DNA of 36,018 nucleotides from Pseudomonas sp. (lineage in GTDB: Bacteria; Pseudomonadota; Gammaproteobacteria; Pseudomonadales; Pseudomonadaceae). The stretch spans positions 1 through 36,018 of the forward strand of contig JAUSOF010000043.1 of NCBI GenBank assembly GCA_030656145.1, given 5' to 3'. The notes under the pieces were generated by a model, which did not search any database, had not been told where the DNA came from, and worked only from the letters and a program-made list of their open reading frames with translations. Position numbers and translations under genes: made by a program. Shown here piece after piece: positions 32,988 through 36,018 of this stretch. Position 1 is the stretch's first letter. Every line of letters begins with the position of its first letter.

Positions 32988-33334
32988 GCCAGGCACGACT
33001 CCCCATACGGCCTGGCGGTTTTTGCACAACCCACGCTCGATACCAGGCTTGATCACAACCACGTCGAGCCTGCGCTGTCAGGCCGCAGGAACCTCTGCTT
33101 GGCGCGTAAGGCTCACTGCACTATGCTCGGCCGAGCCAAGGGAATGCCAGCCAACCCCGCCTATGCGGCAAGGACCGCCGTTATTCCCTGTCTTTTGCCA
33201 TGCAGTCGCCAGCCTCGTCGTGCGCAGGGGAGGGCGGTAGCGTGCCTGCCCCGAGCAATGGGAGGGCAGGCCGCGATTAATGTTTCTTGATTCGTCAGAC
33301 CACCGACCGCAGCCAGCCCCCGAACACCGCTCAA

Positions 33335-33697
33335 GTAGCCCGGGTTGAGCGCAGCGATACCCGGGAGAAGATGCCCTGGGTGTCGCTTCGCTCGACCCAG
33401 GCTACCCGCCAATACTTGGGGCGTAGCCGCAAGTCCGCTGGATAGGCGCCGCGCTGCCAGAAAATGACCGGAATAATCAGGGAGCGGAGTCGACTTTCAA
33501 ATCATTCAACGCCGACCTTGATTGCTCTGCAAACCGTGGTCTACCCCCTACTACCTGCTAGGTAGCCCGGGTTGAGCGCAGCGATACCCGGGAGAAAATG
33601 TCCCAGGCTACCCGCTAATACGTGGGGCGTAGCCGCGAGCCCGCTGGATGGATGCCGAGCTGTCAGGACAGTTACCGGGATAATCAGGGTCGGAGTA
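33335..33697. repeat. Direct repeat of a 136-156-bp block
   Basis: 33335-33490 and 33562-33697 share GTAGCCCGGGTTGAGCGCAG, ATACCCGGGAGAA, CAGGCTACCCGC, the TGGGGCGTAGCCGC segment, CCGCTGGAT and GATAATCAGGG. Copy 1 carries an extra 20 bp (about 33378-33398) that makes a second CGCTTCG/CGACCCAGG palindrome. Each copy is preceded by TTGATT and a CCG..GTCTACCCCC-like segment, so the true repeat unit is about 230 bp. Confidence 0.8.
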
Positions 33698-33777
33698 AGC
33701 AATGGGGTGGGGATATACCACGATTACTTGTTCTTGATTTGTCAGGCTAAAACCGTAGTCTGCCCCCTAATACCGCC
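33691..33777. repeat. Left flanking repeat of the AT-rich module
   Basis: This 87-bp segment aligns along its whole length, with many substitutions, with 35656-35745. Shared landmarks are CGGAGTAAG, the ATGGGG-GGGGTA tract, ATTACT, CTTGATTT, TCAG, CGTRGTC, CTAATA and the final GCC. Orientation is direct. Confidence 0.65.
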
Positions 33778-33847
33778 TTTTGATGAACATGGCCCCCATT
33801 TATTCCTGCATACTGACTTGTATAGTTAGCCTTATAGAGAAGAACTG

Positions 33848-34186
33848 ATGAATAAAAAATTATATTTAACGCCCTGTTTTTTGCTTATGGCCAGCTGTTC
33901 TTCAGGAATTATACCCATAGGGCCTGATACATATATGATGTCAGACACCGGGGCGTGGTCCTGGTCTTCCGGTGGGAATTTAAAAGCTGGAATTTATAAA
34001 AATGCTTATGCATTTTGCCTTAAAGAAGGCAAGCAAATGATGCCTGTGAGTACACATCAAACTGATGCTGATTTCTCAACTTTTGCTCGCGCAGAAGTCC
34101 AGTTCAGATGTTTAGATAAAGGTGATCCTGAATTACGTCGACCAACAATGCAAAAGTCACCCGACATAATTATTAAAAACGAATAA
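33848..34186 (+). CDS. Small predicted lipoprotein, AT-rich
   Basis: A 112-residue protein with a lipoprotein signal peptide (KKLYLTPCFLLMASC, lipidated Cys17) and a mature part of about 95 residues that I do not recognise. The segment ASCSSGIIPIGPDTYMMS followed by a run with two further Cys residues (AFCLKEGKQM and QFRCLDKG) suggests a small secreted domain, perhaps with one disulfide. Base composition is clearly more AT-rich than the flanking core genes (codons AAA, TTA, ATA are common), a sign of transfer. ATG 33848 has AGAAG a few bases upstream. It is the first gene of the module between the two 90-bp repeats. Confidence 0.75.
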   Translation: MNKKLYLTPCFLLMASCSSGIIPIGPDTYMMSDTGAWSWSSGGNLKAGIYKNAYAFCLKEGKQMMPVSTHQTDADFSTFARAEVQFRCLDKGDPELRRPTMQKSPDIIIKNE

Positions 34187-34229
34187 TTAGCCTCATGCAA
34201 GATTTTTCATGAAAGTTATGTAATTCGCG

Positions 34230-34261
34230 CCCAGTGCTGGTGCCAAAATATCAGCGCTGGG
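34230..34261. repeat. Hairpin between the lipoprotein and the frameshifted gene
   Basis: CCCAGTGCTG (34230-34239) and CAGCGCTGGG (34252-34261) form a 10-bp stem with one T-G wobble and a 12-nt loop. There is no T-run on either strand, so an operator or RNA-processing hairpin is as likely as a terminator. Confidence 0.45.
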
Positions 34262-34282
34262 TAGTACTGAGGACGAGGGCCT

Positions 34283-34607
34283 ATGATTGACTTGTTTTTA
34301 TTGGACAGGTTGATATTGTGGTCGCCATACGAATCCTGCTTTAGTTTTTATGTAGTATTATTTGCACTGTGGTACACTCATAGGTCGGCCTATTTACACG
34401 TAAGATCTGATAAAATATTACTATCGTTCAGTATTTGTTGAATTACGGGATATTAAAATAGATGATAATAGTGTCTCGGCGCTTCGCGTTGTGATGTTAG
34501 AAAGTCTGTCAGCGTCTCCATATGAGAATGGTACGATTATTATGGGTTCTGCGTGCCGGCATGGTTTCTCATCGCCAGATATATATAGTGATGGCCATAT
34601 CGATTGA
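34283..34607 (+). pseudogene. Frameshifted small membrane-protein gene
   Basis: From ATG 34283 (GAGGACGAGGG upstream) the frame codes 52 residues with a hydrophobic helix (SFYVVLFALWY) and stops at 34439-34441. The next frame is open from 34404 to the TGA at 34605-34607 and reads as normal protein (YYYRSVFVELRDIKIDD, then ALRVVMLESLSASPYENG) without its own start. Removing one A from the four-A run at 34412-34415 joins both parts into one 107-residue protein. It is therefore a recently broken gene, a sequencing error, or a frameshift gene. It ends 12 nt before the ClpP-like gene, with which it would form an operon. I do not recognise the family. Confidence 0.6.
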
Positions 34608-34619
34608 AAGGATGCCGTA

Positions 34620-35663
34620 GTGCTAAAAAACCTCTTTGCGCTTGGAGTACTAGGGCTCTCGTTTGTGAGCCTTCCATCTCAGGCAATGGACTTCCGGCCC
34701 GGAGGTTCAGCTTTTGCCTGTCGTGACCCACAGGCGTGCAAAGCCTGGATCATGGCAGATGGTGAGATTACGCCCGACTCTCCCAAAGCATTCGCCAAGT
34801 ACCTGCAAGCCAACCCGCACGCTCCAAAACTGGTGCGGTTCAATTCCCCTGGCGGTGATTTGGGAGCGGGGCTGACACTGGGCCTGATACTGAGAGAGAT
34901 GGGTTTTTCCACGGAAGCGATGGAGTGCGCATCGGCATGCACCTACGCGTTTTTAGGGGGTATTGAGCGTAGGCTTGCAGGCCCTGAATCGAAAATCGGG
35001 GTCCATCGTTTCTACCGTGCAAACGCCGCCCTGGAGCCCGATGCCAGGCATTACAGGGGACAAGACCTAGACGACACACAGCAGATCATGGCGGGCCTTA
35101 TGCTTTATGTCATGGATATGGGCGTAGATCTTCACCTAATTGCGCTCACAGCGGAAGCTGGACCCGGTGAGATGCGCTGGCTTACTGAGGCCGAAGCCAT
35201 TGAACTCAAAGCTGTTTTCGAACCCTATAAGTGGCTCCCGTGGACGCTGGAGGGTGATTTTCAAAATGATCGCCTTCTAGCAGTCTCCACTACCCAATCG
35301 GGGAGTCAGTCCATGCAGATAGGCTGCTCGGATCAAGGTGTCTATTTGGTTTTGACAGATGATGAGGCTGAGCCTGCATGGTTTGAGCAATGCAGTAATT
35401 TTGGTAAGTATCACCCTGTTCTAGGTCTGCGCTCCCCTATGAGTTCCACTCAGATTAGGTCTTGGCATGACTCAGGCTCTGTTGTGCTATTCGCGTTGCC
35501 TGAAGGACGGCTCGACCTCACAATACCTCCAGCCTTGTTTGCCGATACGAGCGTCTACCCAATGGCATGCATTGACATAGATAACAGGTACAAAGGTACG
35601 ACTGAGAGGTTGAGGGCGCTGGCTCAAGTAGTCCTCTCTTCCTGCCCCTCCCCAGCGGAGTAA
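34620..35663 (+). CDS. Periplasmic ClpP/crotonase-fold protein (putative serine protease)
   Basis: A 347-residue exported protein. It starts at GTG 34620 with AAAGGAT upstream and has a signal peptide of 22 residues (SLPSQA). Residues about 40-200 have the ClpP-like fold seen in predicted periplasmic proteins: LVRFNSPGGDLGAG (oxyanion loop, 71-84), ECASACTYAFLGG with candidate nucleophile Ser105, GVHRFYR with His129 (24 residues later, as in ClpP), an Asp at about 168-170, and WLTEAEAIELKAVF. The C-terminal half (about 205-347) with Cys pairs is not recognised. The stop codon lies inside the right flanking repeat. It is probably secreted or periplasmic, substrate unknown. It is less GC-rich than the core genes and follows the frameshifted gene by 12 nt. 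Confidence 0.8.
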   Translation: MLKNLFALGVLGLSFVSLPSQAMDFRPGGSAFACRDPQACKAWIMADGEITPDSPKAFAKYLQANPHAPKLVRFNSPGGDLGAGLTLGLILREMGFSTEAMECASACTYAFLGGIERRLAGPESKIGVHRFYRANAALEPDARHYRGQDLDDTQQIMAGLMLYVMDMGVDLHLIALTAEAGPGEMRWLTEAEAIELKAVFEPYKWLPWTLEGDFQNDRLLAVSTTQSGSQSMQIGCSDQGVYLVLTDDEAEPAWFEQCSNFGKYHPVLGLRSPMSSTQIRSWHDSGSVVLFALPEGRLDLTIPPALFADTSVYPMACIDIDNRYKGTTERLRALAQVVLSSCPSPAE

Positions 35664-35745
35664 GGTAATAATGGGGGTACAAAAAATGACTAATTACTCT
35701 TGATTTTTCAGTATCAAGTCGTGGTCAGTCTTCTAATAATCTGCC
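35656..35745. repeat. Right flanking repeat of the AT-rich module
   Basis: A 90-bp direct, diverged copy of 33691-33777. Its CGGAGTAAG start supplies the last sense codon and the TAA stop of the ClpP-like gene. Confidence 0.65.
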
Positions 35746-36018
35746 TAATTAAAAGCAGCGGCGTGTCAATGCTTGGCGCATCGTTCCAAAATCAAGGTGT
35801 GCAAAATTCAATACCGCGGGTTTCTGCTTTTCACCACTGCCCGCGTTGCCATGATTGCAATGCCTGATAGGCCAGTTCTAACAAGTGGTATATGGACTCT
35901 CCCCACAAGTAGTGAGCAAAGCGTTGCTTTTGCACCTGTCGTCAGCGCGGTTGCATTCGTATATCCGGCCTGTTTTGGGCTTTTCCGCCCTGGCCATTCT
36001 GTAGTTCGCGCAGCGGGG
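35664..36018. other. Gene-free right end of the window
   Basis: 355 bases without a supported gene. After the right flanking repeat there is only a 34-codon frame (35763-35867, GTG start, ending HHCPRCHDCNA) with no ribosome site, then the attC-like segment listed separately. Confidence 0.5.
35876..36018. other. Possible integron attC site, cut by the window end
   Basis: The segment begins with TTCTAAC (inverse core RYYYAAC except its first base) and continues AAGTGGTATATGGACT. The end of the window, read on the minus strand, gives CGCTGCGCGAACT (36015-36003), which matches TGGTATATGGACT (35886-35898) at 7 of 13 positions with 5 further transitions, the wobble-rich pairing typical of long attC arms. 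The core GTTRRRY would fall just outside the window, so this stays unproven. Confidence 0.35.

Larger units (their letters stand above)
32685..33847. other. 1.2-kb gene-free region of stacked repeats
   Basis: No gene here is supported; the open frames have no ribosome site and consist of repeat sequence. It contains a GTAGCCCGGAT palindrome (32857-32923), a REP (32964-32987), two direct copies of a GTAGCCCGGGTTGAGCG block (33335-33490 and 33562-33697), and copies of the ATAATCAGGGTCGGAGT and CCGTRGTCTRCCCCCTA motifs that, from memory, commonly accompany REP-associated transposases. It marks the change from core genes to the AT-rich module on its right. Confidence 0.65.

Noticed and set aside
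32949..33290. Short plus-strand frames in the repeat region
   Set aside because: They consist of REP and other repeat sequence, lack ribosome sites and would give Arg/Ala-rich products without domains.
33301..33800. CRISPR array
   Set aside because: The direct repeats are long (about 230-bp units), few and diverged, with no short regular repeat-spacer pattern and no cas genes.

Overview
The window reads as chromosomal DNA of a Pseudomonas, most likely a halotolerant environmental species. The evidence is high GC content, gene families and operon overlaps typical of that genus, several Pseudomonas-type REP palindromes, and gene neighbourhoods that (from memory, not searched) match pieces of the P. 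aeruginosa PAO1 map: FKBP to prc to quinone reductase (PA3262-PA3256), plsB plus an ABC trio (PA3673-PA3670), and icp-asrA-pruR (PA0778-PA0780). These blocks are joined in an order different from PAO1. A glucosylglycerol-phosphate phosphatase gene suggests an organism that makes this osmolyte.

Layout. 1-360: three tRNA genes (Val, Asp, Asp). 541-3954: an FKBP lipoprotein, a DUF1232 membrane protein with a DnaA-box pair in front, and a tightly coupled trio (XRE-type regulator, unknown protein, Sel1-repeat protein). 4039-9083: an EAL-CBS-GGDEF protein and the periplasmic protease Prc on the minus strand, with a quinone oxidoreductase divergent from prc. 9209-11494: ahpC and ahpF, with a strong terminator between them. 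11806-16698: the osmolyte phosphatase (minus), REP repeats, a small unknown gene and a CHASE4-PAS-GGDEF-EAL protein. 17030-25170: plsB (minus), a three-gene ABC exporter of the GldA/F/G type (plus), and cmoB-cmoA (minus). 25413-29514: a chagasin-like inhibitor lipoprotein and a divergent Lon protease of the AsrA type (both minus), then a PruR-like AraC regulator (plus). 29666-32684: an amicyanin-like cupredoxin overlapping a membrane EAL protein with a dead GGDEF domain.

32685-36018 is an accessory region. Over 1 kb of stacked repeats is followed by an AT-rich module: a small lipoprotein, a frameshifted small membrane-protein gene and a periplasmic ClpP-like protein. The module lies between two direct copies of a roughly 90-bp repeat, and the right copy contains the stop codon of the last gene. 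The final 140 bases look like the start of an integron attC site cut by the window end.

Themes. Three c-di-GMP enzymes lie within 30 kb, each with a different sensory arrangement. Stress and envelope quality control recur (Prc, AhpCF, Lon/AsrA, FKBP, chagasin-like inhibitor). The asrA-type lon has a very good sigma-32 promoter match. The least explained parts are the cupredoxin-EAL pair, the XRE/unknown/Sel1 trio and the repeat-flanked module at the right end.
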